Below are positions 1-8,962 of a stretch of 48,763 nucleotides of DNA, in pieces. Source of the stretch: Oscillospiraceae bacterium (lineage in GTDB: Bacteria; Bacillota; Clostridia; Oscillospirales; Oscillospiraceae); contig JAETPK010000007.1 in assembly GCA_021771265.1 (NCBI GenBank), positions 1 through 48,763 on the forward strand, written 5' to 3'. Positions within the stretch are counted from its first letter, which is position 1. Each line of letters begins with the position of its first letter. Made by a program: the position numbers and the translations under genes. The notes beneath the pieces were generated by a model. It was given only the letters and a program-made list of their open reading frames with translations. It did no database searches and was not told the DNA's origin.

Positions 1-12
1 ATTTTGTGGCCG

Positions 13-936
13 TCAGTCGTTTTTCAGGAACTCGCCCTTCATGTAGCCGGCCGTCTCCACACCGCCCACACCGGAGAAGGTGATCTTGTACCAGCCGTCA
101 CCGGCGCTGCCCGTGATCTGGATGGAGGCGCCGTTGGGCACGGTGGCCAGAGATTCATAGCTCGTGCCGGGGCCGGAGCGCACGTTCACACCGTTTCCGC
201 CGTTGACCACCACCGCGGAGCCTGTCCGCAAAGTGCCGCCGGCAGCGGTGCCGGTGTCCGGGCCCGTGCCGGGCGTGGTGGTCAGGGTGCCGCTGAAGCT
301 GCATCGGACGATGCACACGGCCTTCTTGCTGCCGTCGGTGACCAGCACGTTAACGGTGCCGCGGGAGACGGCGGTGACCTTGCCGTTTTCGTCCACGGAG
401 GCGACGCCGTCATCCTCGCTGATCCAGGTGTATTCGCCGCTGCCGCCGGAGGCCTGGATGGTATGGGTCTCCCCCGCCGCCTTCAGCGTGAAATCCGTGG
501 TGCTGAGCGTCAGGCCGTCAGGCAGCTGGGACGCCGTCTCATAATCGCTGGCGGCAGGCGTCGTGGTGGTGCCGGGGTCCTGCTCTGTGCCCGCAGGGTC
601 CTCGGGCACATCGCCGCCCTCCGGATCAGTGCCTTCAGGGTCCTCCAACTCCGGCTGCTGCGGCTGCACCTCCTCCTCGGGAAGCGTGGTGCTCTCCTCC
701 GGCGTCTTTTGAAAGCGGTCGCCGAACAGCAGGTAGATCAGCAGCGCGGCCATAATGAGGATCAGCACGACCAGAGTGGGCGTCAGCAGGTTCACCTTCT
801 GCCTGCCGGCGGACCGCCGGCCGCCCCGGCGGACCTTGCCGCCGCCCCGCAGCGCCGCCTCCTCCTCACAGAACGGGCAGTTTTTATAGGTATCGGAATA
901 TTTTTCCCCGCAGACAGGGCAGCGTTTCATGGCCAT
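13..936 (-). CDS. Zinc-ribbon / Big_2-like / SH3_3-domain membrane-anchored protein
   Basis: N-terminal CPVCGEKYSDTYKNCPFC zinc ribbon, TM segment LLTPTLVVLILIMAALLIYLLF, Big_2-like 'WISEDDGVASVDENGKVTAVSRGTVNVLV', C-terminal SH3-like 'GVNVRSGPGTSYESLATVPNGASIQITG'. Confidence 0.85.
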   Translation of the reverse strand: MAMKRCPVCGEKYSDTYKNCPFCEEEAALRGGGKVRRGGRRSAGRQKVNLLTPTLVVLILIMAALLIYLLFGDRFQKTPEESTTLPEEEVQPQQPELEDPEGTDPEGGDVPEDPAGTEQDPGTTTTPAASDYETASQLPDGLTLSTTDFTLKAAGETHTIQASGGSGEYTWISEDDGVASVDENGKVTAVSRGTVNVLVTDGSKKAVCIVRCSFSGTLTTTPGTGPDTGTAAGGTLRTGSAVVVNGGNGVNVRSGPGTSYESLATVPNGASIQITGSAGDGWYKITFSGVGGVETAGYMKGEFLKND

Positions 937-1053
937 GGACGGTACTCCTTCCGAAAGCTTCGTTGTACTTTACATAATATCGGCTTTCCGCCACGCCGTC
1001 AAGTATGGCGGCGTCGAATTTTCAGCTTTTTCACACTTTGCCGCCGTAAGTCC

Positions 1054-1082
1054 TTGCTTTTGGGCGAATAAATTTTTATAAT
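1054..1082 (+). promoter_or_regulatory. Sigma-A-type promoter of udk (TTGCTT-17 nt-TATAAT)
   Basis: -35 at 1054-1059, -10 at 1077-1082, about 44 nt before udk ATG. Confidence 0.6.
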
Positions 1083-1125
1083 AGGGCTGAAATCCAGACT
1101 CATCAACACGGAAGGACTGAGGCAG

Positions 1126-1743
1126 ATGAACACGATCCTGATCGGCATTGCCGGCGGCACCGGCTCCGGCAAAACCACCCTGACCCGGCATTTGAAGGAG
1201 CATTTCGGAGACAGTGTCACCGTCATCGGCCATGACAGCTATTATAAGCGCCAGGAGGGCAGGACCTACGAGGAGCGGGCCAAGGTGAATTATGACCACC
1301 CCAGCGCCTTCGACACAGAGCTGCTCATTCAGCACCTGAAGGAGCTGAAGGCCGGACAGGCCATCCAGTGCCCCGTCTATTCCTATGTGGACCACAACCG
1401 CACCGACGAGACGGTGACGGTCCGGCCCAACAAGGTCATCATCGTGGAGGGCATCCTTATTTTTCAAAATCCCGCCTTGCGGGACATGTTCGACATCAAG
1501 ATCTTCGTGGAGACGGACGCCGATGTCCGCATCCTCCGCCGGGCCCTGCGGGACATGGAGGAGCGGGGCCGGACGCTGCAATCCGTGGTGACCCAGTATC
1601 TGACCACCGTGAAGCCCATGCATGAGCAGTACGTGGAGCCCTCCCGGAAATACGCGGACATCGTGGTGCTGGAGGGCGGCCACAACCTGGTGGCCCTGGA
1701 GATGATCATGCAGCGCATCCAAAATCATATTGACCGTGAATAA
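1126..1743 (+). CDS. udk: Uridine kinase
   Basis: P-loop GIAGGTGSGKTT, HDSYYK, YDHPSAFDTELL typical of uridine kinase. Confidence 0.95.
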   Translation: MNTILIGIAGGTGSGKTTLTRHLKEHFGDSVTVIGHDSYYKRQEGRTYEERAKVNYDHPSAFDTELLIQHLKELKAGQAIQCPVYSYVDHNRTDETVTVRPNKVIIVEGILIFQNPALRDMFDIKIFVETDADVRILRRALRDMEERGRTLQSVVTQYLTTVKPMHEQYVEPSRKYADIVVLEGGHNLVALEMIMQRIQNHIDRE

Positions 1744-1746
1744 ACC

Positions 1747-1778
1747 ACAGCGCCGGAGGCTTTGGCCTCCGGCGCTGT
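1747..1778. terminator. Hairpin between convergent udk and lipoprotein gene
   Basis: Perfect 14-bp stem ACAGCGCCGGAGGC-tttg-GCCTCCGGCGCTGT. Confidence 0.7.
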
Positions 1779-1780
1779 AT

Positions 1781-3037
1781 TCAGTATTCATACAGGATCT
1801 GGGCTTCACCGCCGGCCAGCGGCATCCGGCACACCTGGGTCACCGTTCGCGCATAGCCGTCCCGCCAGCCGACAGACCATTCCTCCGCGTAACGGCCCAC
1901 CTCCAACGTGTACCACAGCCAGCCTCCAGCCACGGCAATGTCTCGTATCTTCCGGCAGGGCTCCGGTTTTTCCCCGTCATACTCCGTCTCCGGAAAAGCG
2001 ATGCCATCCGCCAGGGCAACAGTCCCTCCGGTGCGGTCTTTCACCACCCAGATACAGTCGCCATCGGCAAAAGGAACGCCCACCGGCCGGAACCAGACGG
2101 GGCCATTTGTCTGCGCGGTCTCTCCGGTCTCCACATCCAGCTCCAAAGCCGTTTCCCCATCCCAAGACAATTCGTATTCATCGGGGTATACCAGTGTTAC
2201 CGTTCCATCCCGTTCCCGCAGGAAGAACCGGTCGAAAGGAACGCCGGTCAAGATATCGCAGCCGCTTCCATCCAGTTTGGCGGCGGCCAGCCAGCCGCCC
2301 TGAAACACATTGGCCGTGCCGTCATAGGCGCCGTACAGGAAATAGACCGTATTCCCCGCCGTCTCCAGTTGGGTGATGATGGGGCCGGAATTGCCGCCGT
2401 ATTCCACCGTCACACGGGCCAGCTCAGTCCACTGACCGTCCCAAGCCAATCGCCAGAGGATCGCCTCCTCATATTGGGAGTAATCCTGAACATACAGTGC
2501 GCCGTCCTCATAGCCAAGATACCTCACCATTTCCGCCAGGTCTGTCCGATGCCCCTCCCCGTCCAAGGAGAACACCGTCCATCCACTGGTGCAGATCAGC
2601 GACCCCCGCTCCGGGTCGGCGGTCCGGACGGTGACATCTTCCCCATCCAGCGTCCACAAAACCTCTCCCGCCAGGGACAGGCATGTCAGGCCACCGCTTT
2701 CTCCTGTCACATTCCGCACGATCAGACGGTCTCCCAGCACCCACATGGGACCGAACCAAGGGCCAGAGGCCAGGACCGTTTCCCCGCCGTCCTCACATCG
2801 GATCAGTTGATTTTCCGCGTTTGCCCTGGGGCTGTAATCCCCCCACAGCCCTCCCGGCTCAAAGCTGTCCGCGCTGTACCGCCAATAATAGACCGCGTCC
2901 CCCATCTGCGCCACCGGCGCTCCATTCCGGGAGACCAGCTGCGCCTCCTCTGTCTCTTTCCCGGCGCAGCCGCACAACAGCAGACACAGCACCGCAACCA
3001 GGCAGCAACTTTTCCTGGACACCGTCTCACTCCACAT
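1781..3037 (-). CDS. Predicted lipoprotein of unknown function, beta-propeller-like
   Basis: Lipobox-like LLLCGCAGKE; repetitive W/Y-rich beta segments; end overlaps birA. Confidence 0.7.
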   Translation of the reverse strand: MWSETVSRKSCCLVAVLCLLLCGCAGKETEEAQLVSRNGAPVAQMGDAVYYWRYSADSFEPGGLWGDYSPRANAENQLIRCEDGGETVLASGPWFGPMWVLGDRLIVRNVTGESGGLTCLSLAGEVLWTLDGEDVTVRTADPERGSLICTSGWTVFSLDGEGHRTDLAEMVRYLGYEDGALYVQDYSQYEEAILWRLAWDGQWTELARVTVEYGGNSGPIITQLETAGNTVYFLYGAYDGTANVFQGGWLAAAKLDGSGCDILTGVPFDRFFLRERDGTVTLVYPDEYELSWDGETALELDVETGETAQTNGPVWFRPVGVPFADGDCIWVVKDRTGGTVALADGIAFPETEYDGEKPEPCRKIRDIAVAGGWLWYTLEVGRYAEEWSVGWRDGYARTVTQVCRMPLAGGEAQILYEY

Positions 3038-4028
3038 AGCCGTACATTCCCCGGACGGAGACTTCGCCGGAGCGGACGGTCTTTTCCGCGCCGTCCGCTG
3101 TCCGCACCACCAGGCCGAACTGTTCGTCGATGCCCACAGCCTCCACCGTCTCCCGGCCCAGGGGACTGATGAGCTGCACGGTCTTGCCCAGATTCACGCA
3201 GTCCCGGCGGTAAGCGGCAAGGTACGCGGACAGGTCTCCGCCCTTCAGCGCCGTGTACAGCCGATCCAGAGCCTCGATCTCCGCCGCCGCCAGCGCCGGA
3301 CGGGATACCGGCCGCCCCAGCTCCTGGGAGATGGAGGTGGCCATGGCCGCCACCTCCGGCGTGAAATCCGCCGCCGTCTGCCCCACGTTCAATCCGATGC
3401 CCACCACCAGGGATTGGAGCCGCCCGGTCTCCGCCTCCAGGGACATCTCCGTCAGGATGCCGCAGAGCTTCTTCCCGTTCAGCACCGGGTCGTTGGGCCA
3501 CTTCAACTTCGGCCGCACGCCGCAGGTCTGTTCCACCGCGCCGCACACCGCCACCCCCGCCAAGGCTGTCACGGAGAGCAGGCGGTCCATGGGGATATCC
3601 GGCCGCAGCAGGGCCGTCAGGTAAATGCCCTTGTCCCGGGGGGACTGGAAGGTGCGGTCCATCCGCCCCCGGCCCGCCGTCTGGCAGTTGGCTACCACCA
3701 CGGTGCCGTCCTCCCCGCCGGCCATGCCCAGCTGCTTTGCGTAATTGTTGGTGGAGTCGATCTCATCAAAGCACAAAAGCGTCCGGCCCACGGTGTCCAC
3801 CGCGCCCAAGTGGTTTCGGATCTCCGTCTCTGTCAGGGCGTCCGGTGCCGCCGCCAGGCGGTATCCCAGTCCCGTCCGGGCCTCGATGGTGTAGCCCTCC
3901 CGCCGCAGGGCGTCCACCGCCTTCCACACGGCGGTGCGGCTGAGCCCCAGCTGGCGGCTCAGCTCCTCTCCCGAGAGAAACTCCCCCTCCCGGGTACGCA
4001 GATAGGTCAAAACAGCCTGACGGCTCAT
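3027..4028 (-). CDS. birA: Bifunctional biotin operon repressor / biotin-[acetyl-CoA-carboxylase] ligase
   Basis: HTH N-terminus; DSTNNYAKQL; GRGRMDRTFQSP; KWPNDPVLNGKKLCGIL. Confidence 0.93.
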   Translation of the reverse strand: MSRQAVLTYLRTREGEFLSGEELSRQLGLSRTAVWKAVDALRREGYTIEARTGLGYRLAAAPDALTETEIRNHLGAVDTVGRTLLCFDEIDSTNNYAKQLGMAGGEDGTVVVANCQTAGRGRMDRTFQSPRDKGIYLTALLRPDIPMDRLLSVTALAGVAVCGAVEQTCGVRPKLKWPNDPVLNGKKLCGILTEMSLEAETGRLQSLVVGIGLNVGQTAADFTPEVAAMATSISQELGRPVSRPALAAAEIEALDRLYTALKGGDLSAYLAAYRRDCVNLGKTVQLISPLGRETVEAVGIDEQFGLVVRTADGAEKTVRSGEVSVRGMYGYVE

Positions 4029-4092
4029 GGCACTCCCTCCTTTGTTCTTACAGCGAGTGTATCACGTTTCTTCCGCCCTGTAAACGAAAACG

Positions 4093-4116
4093 CCCCGGAG
4101 GGCCGACCCTCCGGGG
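4093..4116. terminator. Hairpin downstream of sortase gene
   Basis: CCCCGGAGGG-ccga-CCCTCCGGGG. Confidence 0.55.
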
Positions 4117-4126
4117 ACTGTCGTTT

Positions 4127-5068
4127 TTAAGACGCAGGCTCTTCCGCTTCTCTGGTAACGCGGCCCAGGGCGATATCCAGCGCCGAGGGCGCTTCCTCCT
4201 CCACCTCCGCTTCCTCCGGAGGGAGCTCCTCCGAAGGCGTTTCCGGCCCCTGCGGCGCCTCGCCCCACAGCACCGCCTGGACCACCCAGCGGGTGGCGTG
4301 ACCCTGGCCGGTACAAGTAGACAGGGTCAGTATGCGGTCGTAGGTCCGGGGCACCACTCCGGTGTCAATGACGGACTGGTCCAGGCAGTGATCGATGAAG
4401 TCCTGCTTTTTCTGATCGCTCCCAAAGCCCAGCCGGTAGGTCTCTCCCTCCGTGCTGACCTCATAGGCGGCGAAGATCTCGTATTTGTGGCTGCCGGCAT
4501 CATCGGTGAGATAGACCGCCGGATGGGCTGCCCAATAGCTCTGGGACTTGTAGTTTTTCAGGGAGGCGAACATGGAGCCGTTGTTCATGCGGTGGCCGTA
4601 AATGATGGTGTTGAAGTCACTGAGGTCCCGGCTGTTCCGGCATTCCAGGAAAATGGAGCCCACCACGCTGGTCCACTTCTTCCAGGTATGGCTCAGATAA
4701 TACTCGTTATCTGTCCCCTGGACCACCGGATAGGAGATGGCCGTGCCGGGGATCAGGATCCAGCCCAACACATCGCTGTTGACCTCCCGCAAGGCGGAAA
4801 AGTTCATGTTCCGCAAAGCGTCGGCATAGGGGTCCACATACACCGGCCGCTCCGCCGCAGTGTCTTCCTCATCCTCGGCAGGCTCCGCCGGCTCCTGGGT
4901 TTCCGCCGGTTCCAGCTGGCTGAGGTCCGGCAGCTCCACCAGGGCCTCCGCCTCGGCGTAATCCCTCTCGCCCTCCCGGTATTGGATATTTTGGCGAACG
5001 AGCATCCCCACGCTGACAGCCAGCACCAGCGCCAGCGCGGCGGTCAGCGGCAGCCGCAGCTTTTTCAT
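4127..5068 (-). CDS. srtB: Class B sortase
   Basis: N-terminal TM, IIYGHRMNNGSMF, catalytic TLSTCTGQGHATRWVVQAV; long acidic C-terminal tail. Confidence 0.9.
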   Translation of the reverse strand: MKKLRLPLTAALALVLAVSVGMLVRQNIQYREGERDYAEAEALVELPDLSQLEPAETQEPAEPAEDEEDTAAERPVYVDPYADALRNMNFSALREVNSDVLGWILIPGTAISYPVVQGTDNEYYLSHTWKKWTSVVGSIFLECRNSRDLSDFNTIIYGHRMNNGSMFASLKNYKSQSYWAAHPAVYLTDDAGSHKYEIFAAYEVSTEGETYRLGFGSDQKKQDFIDHCLDQSVIDTGVVPRTYDRILTLSTCTGQGHATRWVVQAVLWGEAPQGPETPSEELPPEEAEVEEEAPSALDIALGRVTREAEEPAS

Positions 5069-5154
5069 ATGGGTCCTTCCCCCTTCGGGCGGTTTTTCAC
5101 GGCGTTATGATACCACCGGGCGCCGCTTCCCGCAAGAGACACGTTCGCGGCCCG

Positions 5155-6213
5155 TCAGCCCATTCTCCGCAGCATCTGCTCCGGATGGTCCGCATAATCC
5201 AGCGCCGTCTCCCGGGTGATGGTCCCCGCCTGGTACAGCTCCAGGATAGACTGGTCCATGGCCTTCATGCCCTCTCCGCTGCCGGCGGCGATGGCGTTGT
5301 CGATCTGATGGTTTTTGCAGTCCCGGATCATGCTGCGGATGGCCGCGTTCATATGCATGATCTCATAGGCGGGCACCAGCTCCCCGTTCACATCCGGCAG
5401 CAGCCGCTGGGACACCACCGTGCGCAGCACCATGCTCAGCTGCACCCGGATCTGAGACTGCTGCGTGCTGGGGAAGGCGTCGATGATCCGGTCGATGGTA
5501 TTTACCGCGCCCTTGGTATGTAGGGTGGCAATGAGCAGATGTCCCGTCTCCGCCGCCGTCATGGCGGTGCGGATGGTCTCGTGGTCCCGCATCTCTCCCA
5601 GCAATATCACATCCGGCGCCTGCCGCAGGCAGGCCCGCAGGGCGGAGAGGTAATCCATGGTGTCAATGGCGATCTCCCGCTGACTGACGATGCTCCGCTG
5701 GTCCCGGTGCAGGTACTCGATTGGGTCCTCCAGCGTGATGATATGGGCCTCCCGGGTCCGGTTGATGCGGTCGATGATGCATGCCTGGGTGGTGGATTTG
5801 CCGCTGCCGGCAGTGCCGGTGACCAGCACCATGCCGTCGGACAGATTCGCCAGTTCCATGACCTGCTCCGGAATGCGCAGCGCCCGGTAGTCCGGGATCT
5901 CAAAGGCCACCAGCCGCACCACCGCCGCAAGGGAGCCCCGCTGGCGATAGGCGTTCACCCGGAAGCGGGCCAGTCCCGGGACCGCAAAGGAAAAATCATC
6001 ATCTCCGGCAGTCCGGTAGACATCCATGGAGCGGTCCGCCATATCATACAGCCCCATGATCAGGCGCTCCGTCTCCGCCGGGAACACCTTTTCCCCGCTG
6101 ATGGGCCGCAGATGGCCCTCAACTTTTTCGCAGACCGGCCCGCCTGCCACGATAAACAGATCGGAGGCCTGATCCTCCACCGCCTGCTCCAAATAGTCCA
6201 CTAACTCTCTCAT
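5155..6213 (-). CDS. pilT: Type IV pilus retraction ATPase, PilT family
   Basis: Walker A GTAGSGKST, Asp box ITLEDPIEY, Walker B ILLGEMRD, His box HLLIATLHT. Confidence 0.93.
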   Translation of the reverse strand: MRELVDYLEQAVEDQASDLFIVAGGPVCEKVEGHLRPISGEKVFPAETERLIMGLYDMADRSMDVYRTAGDDDFSFAVPGLARFRVNAYRQRGSLAAVVRLVAFEIPDYRALRIPEQVMELANLSDGMVLVTGTAGSGKSTTQACIIDRINRTREAHIITLEDPIEYLHRDQRSIVSQREIAIDTMDYLSALRACLRQAPDVILLGEMRDHETIRTAMTAAETGHLLIATLHTKGAVNTIDRIIDAFPSTQQSQIRVQLSMVLRTVVSQRLLPDVNGELVPAYEIMHMNAAIRSMIRDCKNHQIDNAIAAGSGEGMKAMDQSILELYQAGTITRETALDYADHPEQMLRRMG

Positions 6214-6229
6214 AGGTTTCCCCCTTCTC

Positions 6230-6646
6230 TCAATCCATTATGCCGGACCACAGGTCCAGGCCTTCCCCCGCCTCCCACTGGGTGGTGGACACAGCCTGCC
6301 ACCGCAGAACCGTCCAGCTGTCCCCCTCCAAACGGACCCGGACCTCCAGGCTCTGGGTGTCGGAGATAGGACAGGTATATATATATATATATGTAGCGCC
6401 GTCAGCGGTGACGCCCTGGGGCATCTGGCCGCTCCGCAGCTGGGCCAAAATCGTCTCCGCCTGACGATCCGCCTGGTAATAGGCGCTCACCGCCTCCACA
6501 GAGGCATCCGCCAGACGGTCGTTCGCCTGGACGGTGCTCAGGCTCAGAAGGGCGAACACCGTCAGACACAGCACCGCGAAAATCACCAGCAGGCAGCTGC
6601 CACCCACCGCCGGCGGGGCAAATGACTCCCGTTTATCCATGGGCAT
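6230..6646 (-). CDS. Small pilus-cluster membrane protein (pseudopilin/PilX-like)
   Basis: N-terminal TM 'GGSCLLVIFAVLCLTVFALLSLSTVQAND', located between pilT and pseudopilin-like ORFs; contains an in-frame TA repeat. Confidence 0.7.
   Translation of the reverse strand: MPMDKRESFAPPAVGGSCLLVIFAVLCLTVFALLSLSTVQANDRLADASVEAVSAYYQADRQAETILAQLRSGQMPQGVTADGATYIYIYTCPISDTQSLEVRVRLEGDSWTVLRWQAVSTTQWEAGEGLDLWSGIMD
6376..6392. repeat. (TA)8.5 dinucleotide tract inside a coding sequence
   Basis: tatatatatatatatat in a GC-rich ORF; encodes TYIYIYT on the minus strand. Confidence 0.95.
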
Positions 6647-7058
6647 CCTCCTGCCAGGCCACGAAAAGGCTGTAAATTTCGATCCCCTCCCAGGTGGAGG
6701 CGGTCACCTCCGCGGTGCCCAGCAGCTCCTGTCCGCTGTCCGCCGGGACAGTCGATACCCGAAAGGCCCCTTCCCCGTTCTCCGCCAGCGGCGACCAGCC
6801 GCTGTCATAGGAGATGCTCCAGACGGTGCCGTCCCAGGTCCCGCCTAGGAGACTGGATGCCGCCTCGTAATCGCCCCGGCAGGCCTTCAGGGTCTCCGCC
6901 GCGTTCTGCACGGCGGTCACCGCCCGGTCCCGGGTCTCGTTTTCCTGTGAAAGCCGGTCTGAAAAGGCAAAGGCCTGGACGCACACAGCGGCGGCCAGGG
7001 CGAAGACCAGCACCATGACTAGCTGTTCCATCATCACCAACGGTGCTCTGCTTTTCAT
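6633..7058 (-). CDS. Pseudopilin-like / minor pilin-like protein
   Basis: Start at MKSRAPLVMMEQLVMVLVFALAAAVCVQAFAFSDRLS, short basic leader plus TM helix; overlaps neighbours by a few nt. Confidence 0.7.
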   Translation of the reverse strand: MKSRAPLVMMEQLVMVLVFALAAAVCVQAFAFSDRLSQENETRDRAVTAVQNAAETLKACRGDYEAASSLLGGTWDGTVWSISYDSGWSPLAENGEGAFRVSTVPADSGQELLGTAEVTASTWEGIEIYSLFVAWQEDAHG

Positions 7059-7537
7059 GCGCCCCGCTCCCCTCCACTCCGCAGGCACAGCACCACGGTC
7101 TCCCAATCGCCGTCGGATAGGACCTCCATGCGCAGAAGCCCATTCTCCTCCAAGCTCGCCTGGAGCGCCTCGGCTTTCAGGACCTGTTCTCCGTCCTCCG
7201 GCTCCAGATCCGCGCCCTGCTGGGCGAACAGCTCCCGCAGGTAGCCGTCGCAGCAGTAGACGCGGGTCTCATACTGCTCGCCGTCCAGCTGCTCCGTCAA
7301 AACCAGGGCATCCGCGTCCCCAAAGCGCTCCACGGCAACATTCTCCGCCTGCCGCACCTTGGCGGCGGCATACTGCAAAACGGTGCGCCGGCCATAGGCC
7401 GCGTCATCCCGCTCCGCCAGGCGCCGGTAAGCGCCGGCGCCTGTCAAAAGCACCGACAGGACGCAGGCGGCGAACACGCCAAAGAGCGCCAATGCCAAAA
7501 AGCCCTCCATATGCGTTTTTTTCATAGGCTGTTTCAT
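7055..7537 (-). CDS. DUF4860-like pilus-cluster protein
   Basis: MKQPMKKTHMEGFLALALFGVFAACVLSVLLTG...; short overlaps with both flanking ORFs. Confidence 0.65.
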   Translation of the reverse strand: MKQPMKKTHMEGFLALALFGVFAACVLSVLLTGAGAYRRLAERDDAAYGRRTVLQYAAAKVRQAENVAVERFGDADALVLTEQLDGEQYETRVYCCDGYLRELFAQQGADLEPEDGEQVLKAEALQASLEENGLLRMEVLSDGDWETVVLCLRSGGERGA

Positions 7538-7854
7538 TCCGCTCCGTTCCGTAAAACCGTGATATCCGGCATCAGGTTGGAGGCAAACACCTGGTAATCC
7601 ACGGTGTAGCGGTCCCAATCGATGCGAATGCCATAATGCTCCTCCAAATAGGCCACATCCGGCGGATAGATCCCTTCAACGGCATAACATGCCGCTGCCG
7701 CCCGGCGGATCGTATCCTCCAGGCGGCTCTGATCCGCTGTTTCCGTGCTGTATTCCAGTCGGGCCAACGCCGTGAAAAACACCAGCAGGGCCGCCAGGGC
7801 CGCTGCCGGCAGCAGCAGGCCCCGCAGGGCCGTCGTCCACCACCGTTTCTTCAT
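7534..7854 (-). CDS. Small pilin-like membrane protein
   Basis: N-terminal TM, 'AAACYAVEGIYPPDVAYLEEHYGI'; overlaps next ORF. Confidence 0.65.
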   Translation of the reverse strand: MKKRWWTTALRGLLLPAAALAALLVFFTALARLEYSTETADQSRLEDTIRRAAAACYAVEGIYPPDVAYLEEHYGIRIDWDRYTVDYQVFASNLMPDITVLRNGAE

Positions 7855-7857
7855 GGC

Positions 7858-8919
7858 TCACCCGATCGCCGTCATGACCCGCAGCAGCGGCAGCATTACC
7901 GACAACAGGATCACGCCCACCAGCAGAGAGGCCGCCAGCACCAGCGCCGGCTCCACCTGGCTGACTCTGGATTCCAGCGCTTCCGCGCTCTCCTGCCCCA
8001 GCCGCCGGGACACTTCCTCCATGGTAGTATCCCCGGCGCCGCTGCGCTGGCCCAGGGCCAGCATCCGGCAGGCGGCTGCCGGCATAACACCGGAACCGCT
8101 CAAGGCGCCCGCCAGCTCCTCGCCCCGCTCCAGCCGGGCCAGGCAATCCTCACAGCGGGCCGCGGCCGCGGGCGTATTTTCCCGCATTCCCCCCGCCATG
8201 GACAGGGCATCCTCCAGCGGCATTCCGCTGCGAAGGCCCATGGCCAGCGCCTGGGCAAAGCGGGCCGTCTGCAGCTGCCGGGCAAGGCCCCGGTCGCCCC
8301 AGGTGCGCCGCCACAGGTCCAGGACTTTCTCCCGCAGGCTGGGACTGGCGGTGACCACCGCCGCCGCTGTCACGATCAGCGCCAGCAGACCGCACAGCCA
8401 GGGCAACGCCGCGTCCAGCGCCTGTCCAAGCGCCAAAAGGCCGCCGGCCACGCCGGTGAGCTGGCCGCCCAGAGAGGCGTAAACATCATTGAACACCGGC
8501 AGTACCTTCGTCAGCAGCACCACCATGACCACCAGCATCAAAAGCATGATGACCGCGGGATACAGCAGCGCGCTCCGCAGGCGCCGCTCCATCCGGTGGC
8601 GCTCGTCGTAATAATCAGCCAAAGCGGTCAGCGATTCCTCCATTCGTCCGGAACGCTCTCCCACCTCCGCCAGGTCCGCTACGTAGTCCGGGAACCGGTC
8701 GGCGGACCGCAGCGCCGCCGCCAGAGAATCGCCGCTGTCCATCTGGTCGGCCATCTCCGTCAAAAACCGCCGCTCTTCCGGGTCATCCGTCTCCTCCGCC
8801 AGCAGGGCAAGGCCGTCACCTATGCCCACACCGGCGTGCACCAGCAGGGAAAGCTCCATGCAAAAGTCGGAGACCCGCGCACTGCCCCATTTCTTCTGTC
8901 TCTTCTGTTTCATTTGCAT
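7858..8919 (-). CDS. Type II secretion / type IV pilus inner-membrane protein, PilC/GspF family
   Basis: Duplicated GspF pattern (ELSLLVHAGVGIGDGLALLAEE / QALAMGLRSGMPLEDAL), TM helices. Confidence 0.9.
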   Translation of the reverse strand: MQMKQKRQKKWGSARVSDFCMELSLLVHAGVGIGDGLALLAEETDDPEERRFLTEMADQMDSGDSLAAALRSADRFPDYVADLAEVGERSGRMEESLTALADYYDERHRMERRLRSALLYPAVIMLLMLVVMVVLLTKVLPVFNDVYASLGGQLTGVAGGLLALGQALDAALPWLCGLLALIVTAAAVVTASPSLREKVLDLWRRTWGDRGLARQLQTARFAQALAMGLRSGMPLEDALSMAGGMRENTPAAAARCEDCLARLERGEELAGALSGSGVMPAAACRMLALGQRSGAGDTTMEEVSRRLGQESAEALESRVSQVEPALVLAASLLVGVILLSVMLPLLRVMTAIG

Positions 8920-8962
8920 TTTCTGCGGGAAGCCAGGCTCTCCCGGCTCGTTCCGTAGCCTT

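Noticed and set aside
1730-3169. 479-aa plus-strand ORF
   Set aside because: Antisense to the lipoprotein and birA genes; Pro/Arg/Gln-rich with no motifs.
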